Positions 46,303 to 61,429 of a stretch of DNA of 64,000 nucleotides are shown piece by piece (within the stretch, counting starts at the first letter, position 1; every line of letters starts with the position of its first letter). Source of the DNA: Ulota crispa (taxonomy: Eukaryota > Streptophyta > Bryopsida > Orthotrichales > Orthotrichaceae); NCBI GenBank assembly GCA_963920765.1, contig OY987242.1:35240002-35304001 (forward strand). Direction: 5' to 3'. The position numbers and the translations under genes are program-made. A model generated the notes under the pieces. The model was not told the origin of the DNA. It searched no databases and worked only from the letters and a program-made list of their open reading frames with translations.

Positions 46303-47219
46303 CCCCTAAAGGACTAAGCCCCCTTTTTTAGCAACCTAGCAACTTTTTGACAAGTACTTGTGATTGGAGATCTTCATATTTTAGGTTGAAATTTTAACAG
46401 AATGTGGGAATAAGGTTTAACTTTCATATGCACTAAATTTCATGACATTTGAAAGTATGAGTAAGAAGATATGGCCTAATATTTTGTTTTTGTCACTCAG
46501 CACGTAGCCTGGGTAGATTTTTAAAAATCACTTTTTTCAAAAATAAAAATTTGAAATTGGTTTAGGAGATTTCTGTGAATGTGGAAAGCTTTTAATCATT
46601 CCGTTTTTATCAATGAAATGAAAGTTAGAAGGAGTTTTGTTTGCAGGCAATTATGGATTCTCTACTCTAAAATAAACTTTGAAGTCCTTTATTTTACTCA
46701 ATTTTCAATATTTTGGAAAGAAAAACAAAATCAAGGGATGGGAATTGTTAATTACAACATTACAACTATTGGGATTTGCATTTTTCATTTCCATAATTAA
46801 ATTCTCAACAATTTCATGTTTTGAATCATTCTCTATTTCATTTTACTTACTATTTTTTCCATATGTTGTATAATTCCAAATGATTTGAAACTTTTTTGAC
46901 ATGTACTTTACTTTGGTGGAATAAGGAATTTAGAGAAGTACCACCCACATATACTTATTTCCTTAGGAATTTCACCTTTTGAAGGGTAGCTGCCCAATTT
47001 TTCACAAGATGCTTTTGAAAATTCAAACCATTCTATCTTCCAATCCACGCAATGGAAAACTCTAAAATTATTTTCACATCTTCTAAAACTATTTTTCTAC
47101 AAGATCCTACGGTCACATGTGCATAAAAACATTTTTGTTTTCAAATTTGGTTGATGCTCTAGAAATGACAATTTTGAAGAGTTTTTGGTCAAAACTTTGC
47201 TTGGTCCTTTAGGGGTTAA
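46299..47219. mobile_element. piggyBac-like element, 921 bp, copy A2
   Basis: It starts TTAACCCCTAAAGGACTAAG and ends CTTGGTCCTTTAGGGGTTAA. It aligns with 14163-15081 over the full length with scattered substitutions and small indels. Confidence 0.8.
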
Positions 47220-47258
47220 ACTTGAAATTGCCCTTGCGTCAGTGAGGCCATTACCCTA

Positions 47259-47657
47259 TAAGGTAGCAGCATCCATAAGCGTTGTGTCCCCATGCCCGTC
47301 ACCTAACAGTGGTAGGGCTAATCAATAAAAAAACAAATGGTTGTGGGTGAATGAGTGATGGTTATGGGTGATGAAGTGATGACTGTGGGTGACTAGCATG
47401 AGGTTTTGAGTACCCATCTCACTATTTAAGAACCAACAAGCCTTGTGATTAACATCTCTTACACATGGTTCTTACAATTTCAGTGATTTTGGACTTTGAA
47501 AATTCTTTGTGAACAAATGCTTGCAGTTGAAACCTTAAAATTGATGCCAATGTTTTTGATATCCATTTCCTAACTTACAATATTTTTTTCAAAGTTAGTC
47601 AATTGTTTTATCTACTCCGAAACCCTTATTTCCACGCTTATGGGTGCGCATACCTTA
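47259..47657. mobile_element. TA-flanked AGGTAGC MITE, copy 2
   Basis: The ends are TAAGGTAGCAGCATCCATAA and CTTATGGGTGCGCATACCTTA-like sequence. It is similar to 11512-11911 throughout. Confidence 0.75.
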
Positions 47658-49555
47658 CATTCAAAATATCTACACACACACCTTTACCAATGTGCAATTA
47701 AAGGAAGTCAGCCCTATGGATTTGCCAGCACACTCCAATGACGAAAATGAGAATAAATAAAAAGAATGAAGCCCACTCAGTATAACTGAAGCATAAATTG
47801 TACACCCCCACCCTGAACATTCTTACATCCGTGAAACCGTACACTTAGAAATAACATTCCTTCATTCCTCAAGGGATTCCCATTTCCCTTTTGGAAGAAC
47901 CCGAGAACAAAGGCATCTTGATACCCGCCCACGCGGTTGAGAACCGCCCCCGTAGGCAGCAGTACTGGCGGATGCGTCCCGTCCTGAAGAAAAGGAGATC
48001 TGGATCTCTCTTGCGCTGGAAAAGTTGGTCCAATAAAAGCTACAACAACTGTACACAACCTCGATCTATCTTGTGGGGGGTAGGTGAAAATGATGAGGAT
48101 GAGACAAAAGTTTCACCTTACTTTTATTCTGGGTAAGACCGTAAGAATGCGGGGAAGACTTTTGAAGTACCAGTTTCCTAGAAGGTCATTTTCAGGTCCT
48201 CCGTGCTATTGATAGCAGATTCCCTAACCCTCGCCTCTCCTGCGTCCAAGACTCCCGAGCAGTGTACGGGCAGATTTTGAGCAAAAAGCCTACATTTTTC
48301 ATTTTCATCCGGTTATTTCAGTGGATGCACCGACTATCCTCCATATACTTACATTATAATTATAATTAGAAATTTTTCAAAAACTTAACCAGTCTTTAGC
48401 TAGTTGATTAAAATTTCAATTGGTTTTTGCACATTTCATTTGTTTGACTTTCTATTATTTTTTGGCTCTCCCCATATGGAAGTCCCAAGTTTGGCTGGAA
48501 TGGTTGTACCAATGTCCGGGGAGAACTGACATTTAGAGAACCGGCATTTAGTGTATTGTCATTAGGGTTTAATTTTGTTTTTGTCAAGTTAGAGCGACCC
48601 GCACCCTAGAATGTAATTAGGTAAGGAAGTTTTGTCTAAAATTGGAATAAATGAATGATATACAAAAGTTCATCTAAGAAGTGCTAATATAAGCTACTTC
48701 CATTGAGAATTTGGCAAATTATAATTTTGCTCTAGGAAGGATTTGGCTAATTCATCCAAATTTTCACATGGATTTCTTAGCGTAATGGTCACCAACATAT
48801 TTTTGGGGTAAGATTTAGCCAAAATTTTGCCAAGAAATTATCACCTGATTATCACTCAAGTTCAAATTGCAATAACAACATCTTTATTGATCTGGGCTTT
48901 TTCAAAAAATTTCATATGTTTTGGCCGGCCCTCAAGCCCCTTGATCACCACCCATGCTCTTCAAAAAGGTGGCCTTGCACTCCAACACGCCCCATAAGTA
49001 AGTAGTTGACCACTTATCAAGGAAAGTAGAGGATAAAGTTCACAAAACTTAAGATGAATATTGTCTTGAAGGGCCCTTACTAGGCACATTAGGAGAAAGT
49101 GTCTCAAGAGGTTTCTGAGAGGGGCCTCAACACTTTTCATCCACTTTGAGTGTGTTTGAGCCACTAGTGGAGATGCCCTAAAGTAGGTAGCTAATAAAGT
49201 GTCACTTTAAGGGCTAATATGTGCTTTCACGGGTCTTTTGAGAAAAAAAGAAGTTTGTCTAATTTTTAGACAAAAATAAATGGATGTCAAATGTAACATA
49301 ATCTTTTTCATATTTTTTGAAGCATTATTGAATTGTTGATATTTCTTCAAAGTTTTTTGTAGTTGACACCTATTTGTGACTTGTAGGTCTCCCATAAACT
49401 ATTCCCTTGCAACTTGTAAAGAGATGAGGTAAAATCAAGGAGTATGATTGGCTCTTGCAATAAAATACACCTTCTCTTCTATGACTAAAGAGGATTCATT
49501 CAAGAACCACCTCATATCCATTCTTGAGCAACCTACAAAACACTTTTAACCCAAG
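47658..49555. other. Spacer with an unexplained GC-richer patch
   Basis: 47830-48260 is much richer in GC than its flanks and has open frames on both strands (93 codons minus at 47777-48058; 81 codons plus at 47891-48136). Neither shows a domain I know. It could be an old exon or an organelle-derived fragment. The rest is plain spacer. Confidence 0.35.
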
Positions 49556-50289
49556 AACGCTGAGGGCACCACTCAGTGGCGCTTGAACAAATGAGAAACC
49601 ATTTTTCATCCATATTTTGTTGATGTTGGGCTATGAGGAGTTGTTGCTGATCTATCATGTTGGGTTATGAGGAGTTTCCAGTTGAATTTATAGTTTTGTT
49701 AGTGTTTCTCTTTATGTAAATGAGAAGTTAGTAAAAAAAAAGGATCACAAAATATGATATTTTAGTGTAATTTGGGAAGTTGTTGCTCCTTGCTCTAGAT
49801 CTGAAATTTCTCCACAAAAATGATATTTTTGAATTTGAGCCCAACCAACAATATGAAGGACATCTACTCTAGTTTTTGCTCCAGTTTGAATTTTGGAAAA
49901 TTTCCTAATATTGAATATTTTATTGCAATTTGACCTTTAAATGTGTTTTCAATATCTATTATTTTCTAATTATAAAATGACACGGAAATTGAGTTTACAC
50001 CATGATGTTTGTCATTGTAATACACACACATGGTGAAATTTTCAGATTTTCTGAAATGAGTTTCTATTTGATGTGATTTTTCTTCACTTTTTCTTCAAAA
50101 CTTCTCAAAAAAAACAACATTGCACAAATTAATTATATTTTTATTGTGAAGTATAGAAGACATGTAACTTCGTCCCTGAAAATCAATCTAAATTTTTTCA
50201 TTCAAATCTAGTTGCCAAATGACAACAAATTAAGTGATAAGCACTAAAGATGAAAAGCAATGGTCAAAGGTCTGTCACTTAGGGGTTAA
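49556..50289. mobile_element. Possible piggyBac-like element, 734 bp
   Basis: The left end TTAACCCAAGAACGCTGA and the right end TGTCACTTAGGGGTTAA pair weakly beyond the first 8 bp. Interior AT-rich and non-coding. Confidence 0.45.
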
Positions 50290-51060
50290 AAAGAGGGGTC
50301 ACAATTTGAGCTACCTCATAACATTCAGTAGCTTGAAGAGAGGCTGCCTTTCCCTCTCTTTAGGTATCATCCACAAACTTCATACTGACAAAAAAAAAAA
50401 AAAAAAGTTTTTTTTTTTTTGTTTTGTTTTGTTTTGTTTTGTTTTGTTTTAAAATTTCTGACATGGCTGACCCCACATCAACGTATATGCACTAAACTAA
50501 ACCTCTCTTTCATAAACTTTCTGACAAATATTAACATGTATCCTCTTAGCTACTGATGGGTGTGGAATGTTCCACACTCTTTCATATGGTTGAATGAAAG
50601 AGTGTGAAATATTCCACACTCTTCAATGGAAGGGAGGGCAGACGTGCTTACTACTACTGAATGTTATGCTACCTTGTAGCCGTCTCAATCTGAAACTGCT
50701 AAACAAAAATCGATCATATAGGAAAAAACTAGTTCTAGTAAATTACAATATAAACACAGAAACTGAAATTGGTTGGAAGTGGAAAAGGCCGGATTTAGCC
50801 AATGAAATCAAAATCGGATTGTACTCCCAAGACCAGGATCAGGGAATTTTTTTTAGCTGCAATGAATAAATTTGGTATTTCCCATTTTTAACCAGATTTT
50901 TCACGCCTATACACCGGTTATTTGAACTTATATCCTTTAAAAAATAGGAAAATTTTCATGGATACCCCTGAATTTTGCAATATTTACATAGATATCTTGG
51001 TTTTTTCAAAAATTACATAGATACCCTTGGACCAAAAAACTTAGGCATTTATTTGTTGCG
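50290..51060. other. Spacer with a GTTTT microsatellite and one foldback arm
   Basis: An A-run, a T-run and a (GTTTT)n tract lie at about 50389-50452. A short inverted pair, GAGTGTGGAATATTTC-like, lies at 50563-50625. One arm of the GGGAAATTTCATGGATACCC family is at 50948-51045. Confidence 0.55.
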
Positions 51061-51181
51061 AACACCATATTCATTAAATTGTGAAAACCAAATTCCCAAG
51101 TTGTATCCTAATGGTCGGTTTAAGTTGCTCACCTTAAACCCAAAATATTATAAAATTCCCAATTTAATGAATATGGTGTTT
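51061..51181. mobile_element. 120-bp MITE, ACACCATAT ends, copy 2
   Basis: ACACCATATTCATTAAATTG and its perfect inverse bound it. The centre shares AGTTGTATCCTAATGGTCGG in inverse orientation with the copy at 12806. Confidence 0.8.
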
Positions 51182-51259
51182 GTGTTTGTACTTTCTTCAG
51201 GATCCATGTTGAAGAAGGGAATGTTTGTACAATAAATATTTGAAAACACCCATCAAGCC

Positions 51260-52535
51260 CCTAGGGGGGGAATGAACGACCTATGGTCGCCGACTAACGT
51301 CGGTTAGGCTTAGAAAGCACTGAACAAGCCGGGCGGGTCGACAAAGATGACAGCTACAAGGATGGTAATCTTGGTGATAGAGATATCCATTCAGGGATGA
51401 ATAGAAAACCTCCCACAGAAAAGGCCGCAGGTCTATATTTCTCTTTGGCGAGGAATGTAGTTCTGGTTTTTTACCAAAAAAAGAAAAAGAAAATACTGTT
51501 TTTTTGCTGCTTGCTTGGCAAAATTATTCAATCTTACGCGTGAACCTAATGGGAAGAAAGTATGAGAACCTGATGAAGATAATATTGGACTTAAACGTAT
51601 TGATAGTAGCTTAAGATAAGCTGAAATCTAACTCGGATAAGGGGATGGGATCCGGCAATGAAAACATTGGGAGGTATTAGCCTAGAATTGTTCCAAAAAG
51701 CCTAAGAGAGCCCGTAAAAAATCTATTTTTTTTTTTTTTTTTGCTGCGCGTCAAAAAACCCATAGGGAACCCGAAAGATCATATTGTACCAAAGGCAATG
51801 CACATGACTCTCGAAGGCCGCAATTCCTTAAATGTATTCGGAGGTGGCGGCCCTCAAGGAGATCAAAAAGAACTTGGAGGGCAATCTTGTGGTTACTGGA
51901 ATTTCCATTAGAAAGTGTTATGACACAATCGACCGGCGCCGCTTAGTCTTCATTCCTTTGTAAGAAATCCGGTTTATTGAGTGGATATTGAAGTTATTGC
52001 AAGGCAAAGGCACAAGTTGCAGGTATATCTTTTTTCTTATTAATTCAGTAGGAAACCCCTCTTGAAGCGGAAACCCCAAAGTTGTGCCGTATCACTCATA
52101 CTTCGCAATATTTACCTAAATAAATTAGCGCTAAAAGATGCAACGTAACTCCGAACCTCTCAAATCCCAAATCCAAAGTAGAAAAAAGCTATCGCTATAT
52201 CGAAAGCAAAGACACAAGCTCATGGCAAAAACAAAACGATGCTGCCCAGACTAAAAGCTCATGAAACTGAGAAAGTTGTTGAAGGGGTGCAGCAATATAG
52301 AATAGAATATATGTTGCGCCCTTGCTGCTGCATTATTCTTTGACTACATTGGCCAAGCATACGAGGGTCTTTAGGGCACAATTTTTTTTTCTAAAAAAAG
52401 AAGTAAAAAAATAACATAAGATATGAAAAAAGAGGAGCCGTATGATGGGCAACTATCACATACGGTTCTATTGGGGGGGGGGGAGTTGTGCATCATAGGT
52501 ACCTTCTTATTGCTGCGAAGGGCAATATGAAAATA
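51260..52535 (+). pseudogene. atp9 group II intron (position 95) with decayed maturase
   Basis: Only the 3' part of the intron is present. It holds broken pieces of an intron-encoded reverse transcriptase/maturase. Around 51600 there is an N-terminal-like stretch (KLKSNSDKGM). At 51850-52110 there is an RT block with RKCYDTIDRRRL. At 52236-52358 there is an X-domain-like block (RLKAHETEKVVEG). Domain V follows at 52433-52470. Many stops and frame changes. The exon begins TCATTCTGTTGCG, which is atp9 nucleotide 96 onward, so the intron fits site atp9i95. Confidence 0.75.
52433..52470 (+). ncRNA. Group II intron domain V (atp9 intron)
   Basis: GAGCCGTATGATGGGCAACT continues into ATCACATACGGTTCTA. 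AGCCGTATGAT pairs with ATCACATACGGTT around a GGGCAACT-type cap, and the AGC triad is present. This is the catalytic hairpin of group II introns. Confidence 0.85.
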
Positions 52536-52680
52536 ACCCCCCTATCCAACCTCATTCTGTTGCGCAAAATCCATCATTGGCTAAGCAATTATTTGGTTAT
52601 GCCATCTTAGGTTTTGCTTTAACAGAAGCTATTGCTTTGTTTGCCTTAATGATGGCCTTTTTGATCTTATTTGTTTTTTA
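52536..52680 (+). pseudogene. atp9: atp9 last exon (ATP synthase c subunit)
   Basis: It encodes [31 protein letters not shown] and [13 protein letters not shown], then TAA. This is the C-terminal half of the ring c subunit of mitochondrial ATP synthase, including the proton-carrying Glu in ALTEAIAL. R is replaced by Q in SVAQNP (normally SVARNP), as CGA to CAA would give. The first exons are missing, so it cannot be expressed here. Confidence 0.9.
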
Positions 52681-52907
52681 ATTTTTTGGTGCTGCGATTT
52701 TTTGGGAAAAAAACTATATTTTGGCCGCACCCTATTGGCTTTGCGAATAGGGCTGCGCCCAAAAAATCTAGATTTTTTGGCACCTTAGGGCCGAACGATA
52801 AGTACATTCGAGCCCTTCACCACTTGCTACCAAAAGCATAAGCGTAAAAAAATTGAACTGACAAAGATTTTAACCTTAAAGGCTCATTGGATAAAAAAAA
52901 AAGCAGG

Positions 52908-52913
<6 letters not shown>

Positions 52914-52949
<36 letters not shown>
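52914..52949. repeat. (AT)n microsatellite in the NUMT
   Basis: An uninterrupted TA run of about 36 bp. Confidence 0.9.
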
Positions 52950-52951
<2 letters not shown>

Positions 52952-53266
52952 TTTTTAGCTGCTTCACTTCTTCTTATAAAGAATCTTTAATAATCTTTAA
53001 TAATGCATAACTTTGCGTGCTTTTCAATTGATGATGGGACCGAAGACCAAAGGCGCGAAGCGGCCACGGGTCTAGATTCTCGTTTTTTTGGCCGCGCGCC
53101 TGTAGCGGCCCTCAATCGTTGTTAACTTACCAAATGCTTCCGCATTATTCTACGCCACTAATCTTTGAGCGGCCTCTTTCATCTAATTCCCAGCCTCTTA
53201 TACCTATAGTCAACGAGGGCGACAGGTTACGTTTGATTTGATATGCTTACTAGCATATCGAATCTA

Positions 53267-53339
53267 AGGCTTAAGTTTATTTGGTTCAAACGCACCGCTC
53301 ATAACGGTGATATTGTAGGTTTGAGTCCTACTAAGCTTA
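53267..53339 (+). tRNA. Mitochondrial tRNA with CAU anticodon (trnI-CAU type), decayed
   Basis: The anticodon CAU is at 53300-53302 in the loop of CCGCTCATAACGG. The T arm is GTAGGTTTGAGTCCTAC. The body is like the plant mitochondrial tRNA read as isoleucine after lysidine change of CAU, though elongator Met cannot be excluded by sequence alone. The acceptor stem (AAGGCTT against AAGCTTA) pairs poorly, so it is probably a pseudogene. Confidence 0.7.
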
Positions 53340-53484
53340 TATTCTAGAAAACCAAAGTAATAAAATTAGATTGAAATGAATGCGTAACACGTTGCGCTTT
53401 GAATTCCCAAAATATATATTATTTTTTTTGCTCCGCTGGTCATTGTTGTTTTTTACTAATTTATCATCATCAAATTCCATAATG

Positions 53485-53487
<3 letters not shown>

Positions 53488-53543
<56 letters not shown>
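53488..53543. repeat. (AT)n microsatellite abutting tRNA-Lys
   Basis: About 55 bp of alternating AT runs up to the first base of the tRNA gene. It creates a spurious minus frame of 77 codons. Confidence 0.9.
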
Positions 53544-53547
<4 letters not shown>

Positions 53548-53616
53548 GTATAGCTTAATTGGTAGAGCATTAGGCTTTTAACTTAATGGTCGCAGGTTCA
53601 AGTCCTGCTATACCCA
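53544..53616 (+). tRNA. trnK-UUU: Mitochondrial tRNA-Lys(UUU)
   Basis: A complete 73-nt cloverleaf. The acceptor GGGTGTA pairs with TATACCC, and the anticodon TTT is at 53577-53579 in loop CTTTTAA. The T arm is GCAGGTTCAAGTCCTGC. It appears intact, but it lies in the nuclear copy and its expression is unknown. Confidence 0.9.
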
Positions 53617-54724
53617 AATGTTTTTATAGAAATTCCCCTGGCAATTGATATGCACATCAAAATATACATTGTACGTTGGCTCATCTAGTACAAGTAATTA
53701 CGTTAAACTAAAATATATATATATATATATTTTTTGATGTCTTTATGGCCGCTCACGCCTTTTTTTTTCTTCTTGAGAAACCTTTGGCCTCTAATCTAAG
53801 CTCAGATAGTGAAAAATGCAAAGAGAAAAGTTACAAGAGAATTTGTTGGCTTAGATTAGGCGAAGAAAACTAGCAGCCCAATAGGATGCGGCTCTGAAAA
53901 GAGATAAGTGTTGTAGGTGTTACCAACTACTATTCCTATTTCATTTCTCTCCATGTGAACAATCTGCAGCAATCCTGCAGTGTTTGAGTTGTTTGATAGC
54001 AACTGTGAATAACAATAGATATAGATATCTTCCTATCTAGCTCCCGCAAATTCATGTCATATCTAGAATTTTTCCATCAAGAGCGGATTCCCGTTATTTT
54101 CAAGTTCCGCCAGTAATCTACGTCACCGTCAGCATTAATTATCTATCTGTCTCTTTCATTAATTATTTAAATTATGCCAACCTATCTTATAAAGGCAATA
54201 TAATCAATACCGGCGACATGATTAAGAAGCAGTGCTCTTCATTTTTAGTATTTTTTCTTTCTACTATCTTTTTTTTTATTGGTCATTTATCAAAATTCTA
54301 TAGTTTTTGCTCGGTCTTGGTTCTTGTCGAAGCGAGTAGTAATTTCTGCTGTTTGTTTGATAGCTTATTCGTTCTACACTCTTCTATGCACCGTATGCGG
54401 AGTGCTCCTTTAATATTAATGGATACGTCAGAAGCGTTGGCAACCTATACATTCTTGCCATAACTATTCAAATATCTGTTCTTGTTATTTAATTGTCTTC
54501 TTTTTCTCTAGCATAACAAATTGAGTTGTCATATTCCAATTAATTGAGAAATTGATTACATTAACGTCATAATTAGTTTTGGCAGCCCTTTCAGGGCTCC
54601 TTGTTAAATGAATATCTTTTTGCCATTCCTTTTCGAGGCGAGGCGGGGCTCCGCCCCCCCAATGGACGTTGTCCAACGAGGGCAGAGCGGGTAAGTGCTT
54701 AAGTGGCACCATCTGCTAAGACAT
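53617..54724. other. Mitochondrial spacer in the NUMT
   Basis: Spacer between tRNA-Lys and the end of cox1. It holds an 81-codon + frame at 54218-54463 with hydrophobic character but no known family. I call no gene. Confidence 0.5.
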
Positions 54725-58625
<3,901 letters not shown>

Positions 58626-60534
58626 AGAGGTCAACATTAAAACACTAGTTGTGCAAAAAAATTGGATGAAAGTACTAATACAAACAAATTATAACCCCTA
58701 AAGAAAAATTGTTCCTTGATCAAACAATGGAAAATTTGGATAGGTTCCTCTGAGATCAATTTAGATGGATGTTTCTAAAATTTGGAGAAAAGGTGCATAC
58801 GATGAATACATTTGTGTGAAAAAACTCCTCAATTGGATCCCTTTATAAAAAGTCATGATACTCAAAATAATGCAAATTGCTTAGGTAGCATGAAGCAAAC
58901 AAAGGGTAATGACAACAAAAATTTGCCTAAAATTAGCTTCAACAATAATCTTGATGGGGTCTAGGTGAGGGTCTTGGTAGGGATCTTAGCAAGGGTCTTG
59001 GTGGGAGACTTGGCAAGAGACTTAGAGGAAAACTTGGCAAGAGACTTAGAGGAAAACTTGGCAAGAGATTTGACAAGAGATTTAGCGAGAAACTTGGCAA
59101 GATACATGGTGGAGTGTTTTTTATCTACATTAGACATGACAATAGTGAACATGTTTGTCATGTATGTTCATGAGTATGAAAATGGCAAAGAGTAGCAAAA
59201 GAAAATGAAGCATCTCCAATTTTGTCTAAAATTATGTAGAATTCTCTTACACAATTGTAGAGGACAAAATTGCAAGGAACCAAGAAGCCATAATGGATGT
59301 TGTTGTTCCTCAACCTCTAGTTTGAGAGGAAATAGAGTGGTTTGCAATGACGGCAAGACATGACCTCACAACTTTTGCTCGAGCTTTTGCTAGAATTGCA
59401 ATGGCAAATAAATGTGTGATTGTAGGGGATGTTCTGAAAGATATCATGACTAATCGTCATCCTCAAAGGGAAGAAAGCGTAAATGGTTTATTTATTTTAG
59501 TTTTTGAGTTTACTATTTTTTGGAAGCCAATATAAGCCATTTGCAATGGATTATATTAGCAACTAGCAATTTGTTTAGATCACTAAATCAAACAAATTTA
59601 ATAGTTTATTGTTGAAGCATGGTACAAGTTTTTTTTTTCTTTATTGAATAGAATGGCATTTAGGAAGTCAATCTTCCTTTCTATCTTGTTTTATTCATGA
59701 AGGAGATTTGAAAATTATGGATAATGGCAAAACTTGAATTAGCATAACTTTGCAAGCTTTAGTAATTTTTGAAAAAAATGCCTACTTATAGAAGATATGA
59801 GGTAATATCATTTCACTATTTGAATTTGTAACAAAATAAATTTTAACTATGCAAGTAATTTCTAAAAATTGGTTAGTGCATAATTGTTTTCTTTAACCAC
59901 CTTGTATTACAAGCTCTTTGAAAGTAAGTTAGGCATCTCATTTGCATCTAACTTTTTTGCATAATTGAATCTAACATCATATACTTACAAATGCCCCAAA
60001 TCCTTGAATTGGTGTAAAACAATTTTTTTTAAGTTAAGGGGGCTTGAAGTTTGCTATCCCTTTTGGGCAAGGCCAAAAAAAGCTTTTTTTTGGAACTACA
60101 GATGTTATACGGAGTAACATTTTGATCCACGTGTTCAAATGGGCTGGATTTTTTTTTGCACATTATATCACTTGTTTATCACAATTTGGTACCGTTGGAG
60201 TTCAAAGAAAAAGTTTGATTTATGATTTTGAATAAAACATCAAAAAATGACAGTTAGGACTTTTTTAGGGGTTAAGTGTGAACATGCACACATAAATGGT
60301 TATTCTATCCATTCTGGCCTTACCTGCATGCAGTTTGAGGTGTGTGTAGAACTGTGGATAGACCAATGAAAATACGGAAAAATTTCTCTATCTGGCGGTA
60401 GGTAGATCGGAATAGTGAGACCTGGCTTTTTAACAGCTGGGGCGGGTATTTCCGTGTCAGTTGCGGTATTAGGGCAACAAACTTAGAGGTTGTATTGAAC
60501 TGAGCGAATGGCTGGAGTGGATCTGAAATGAGAT
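58626..60534. other. Nuclear spacer with a short tandem repeat and orphan TTAACCC ends
   Basis: 58965-59110 is a degenerate tandem repeat (unit about 24 bp, ACTTGGCAAGAGACTTAGAG). ATAACCCCTAAAG at 58691 and TTTAGGGGTTAA at 60265 may be the two ends of a 1.58-kb piggyBac-like element, but the left TTAA is not exact. No gene recognised. Confidence 0.45.
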
Positions 60535-60783
60535 CACTAGTAGAAAATTCACCTCAAAATCAACAGATTTTCAACCAAAAACTGTTGATTTTTTCTGTGA
60601 ATTTGGTCAAGTTGATTTGGGTACTTTTCTGTTGATTTTTTGTTGATTATTTACAGTTTTCTGTTAATTTGTTGTTGATTTCTATTACTTATTTTATGTT
60701 GTTCATTTCTATTTCTTCTCATTTTTAAATTTTTTTTTCATAGAATTTGTTATTTTAAGAAAATGTGAACTTTTTAGGGGGAT

Positions 60784-60836
60784 GGGCAGCTGCCCGAACT
60801 TTTTGGGCAGCTGCCCGAATTCCCGGGCAGCTGCCG
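60784..60836. repeat. Three GGGCAGCTGCC(C) palindromes
   Basis: GGGCAGCTGCCC at 60784-60795 and 60805-60816, and GGGCAGCTGCC at 60825-60835, spaced 20-21 bp. A GC-rich cluster in a very AT-rich element. Confidence 0.9.
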
Positions 60837-60839
60837 GTA

Positions 60840-60910
60840 GCGGGGTTTGAACCCTCCACCTCTCCTCTCACACTCCACAACCTTAACACATTCTCTAAAC
60901 CACTAGAGAA
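60840..60910 (-). other. tRNA-like A-box and B-box segment
   Basis: On the minus strand AGTGGTTTAGAG (A-box-like) is followed about 50 nt later by GGTTCAAACCCC (B-box-like), as in tRNA genes with a long variable arm or the heads of tRNA-derived SINEs. The cloverleaf does not fold cleanly, so no tRNA is called. Confidence 0.35.
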
Positions 60911-61429
60911 TGTGCAAATGCACATGCATGCATTGGAGTCTTAATTCTATTTGTACATTAAATGTTCATGTCTTTAGTAATGCTGTAGACTTTGGAGGCT
61001 ATTTCCGCCCATTAAAGGACTCTTTTTCAAAAAACTTAGAACTGAGAAAAGTTGGTAAATGTATTTTACTTTCACCTCCAACAATTTTTTTTGGATTTCA
61101 ATCTTTTTATCAAAAGTTATGAGCTAAAATCAGAGAAGGTGTTTAGAAATTTTAAATAAATTGTTTGTTTCCATCCTTATGATTTTGTATATAAATTTTT
61201 TTCGGAATTCACATATCTCATAAGCATTGTTGCAGGCAAAGGTTGGATTCATTAATAAATATTATTTAGTGTTAGTTTTTTTGTAAAAAGAACCTTATTT
61301 TGTTAAAATAGCCTCCATAGTTTGATAGATTCAAATAACATGAAGTCGTGAAAAGTTACAAAATTAAATCCTTGCAATTATAAAATCAAAATTCTATTGA
61401 CTTTTGAATAGTTTTGGATATTTTGTAAG

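Noticed and set aside
53337-53570. 77-codon minus frame with a Tyr-Ile repeat
   Set aside because: It is a translation of the (AT)n run next to tRNA-Lys.
54218-54463. Hydrophobic 81-codon frame in the mitochondrial spacer as a lost sdh or ccm gene
   Set aside because: No motif of those families could be matched; membrane-like composition alone is weak evidence in AT-rich DNA.
60840-60910. A functional nuclear tRNA gene
   Set aside because: A- and B-box-like words are present but the acceptor and anticodon arms do not pair.
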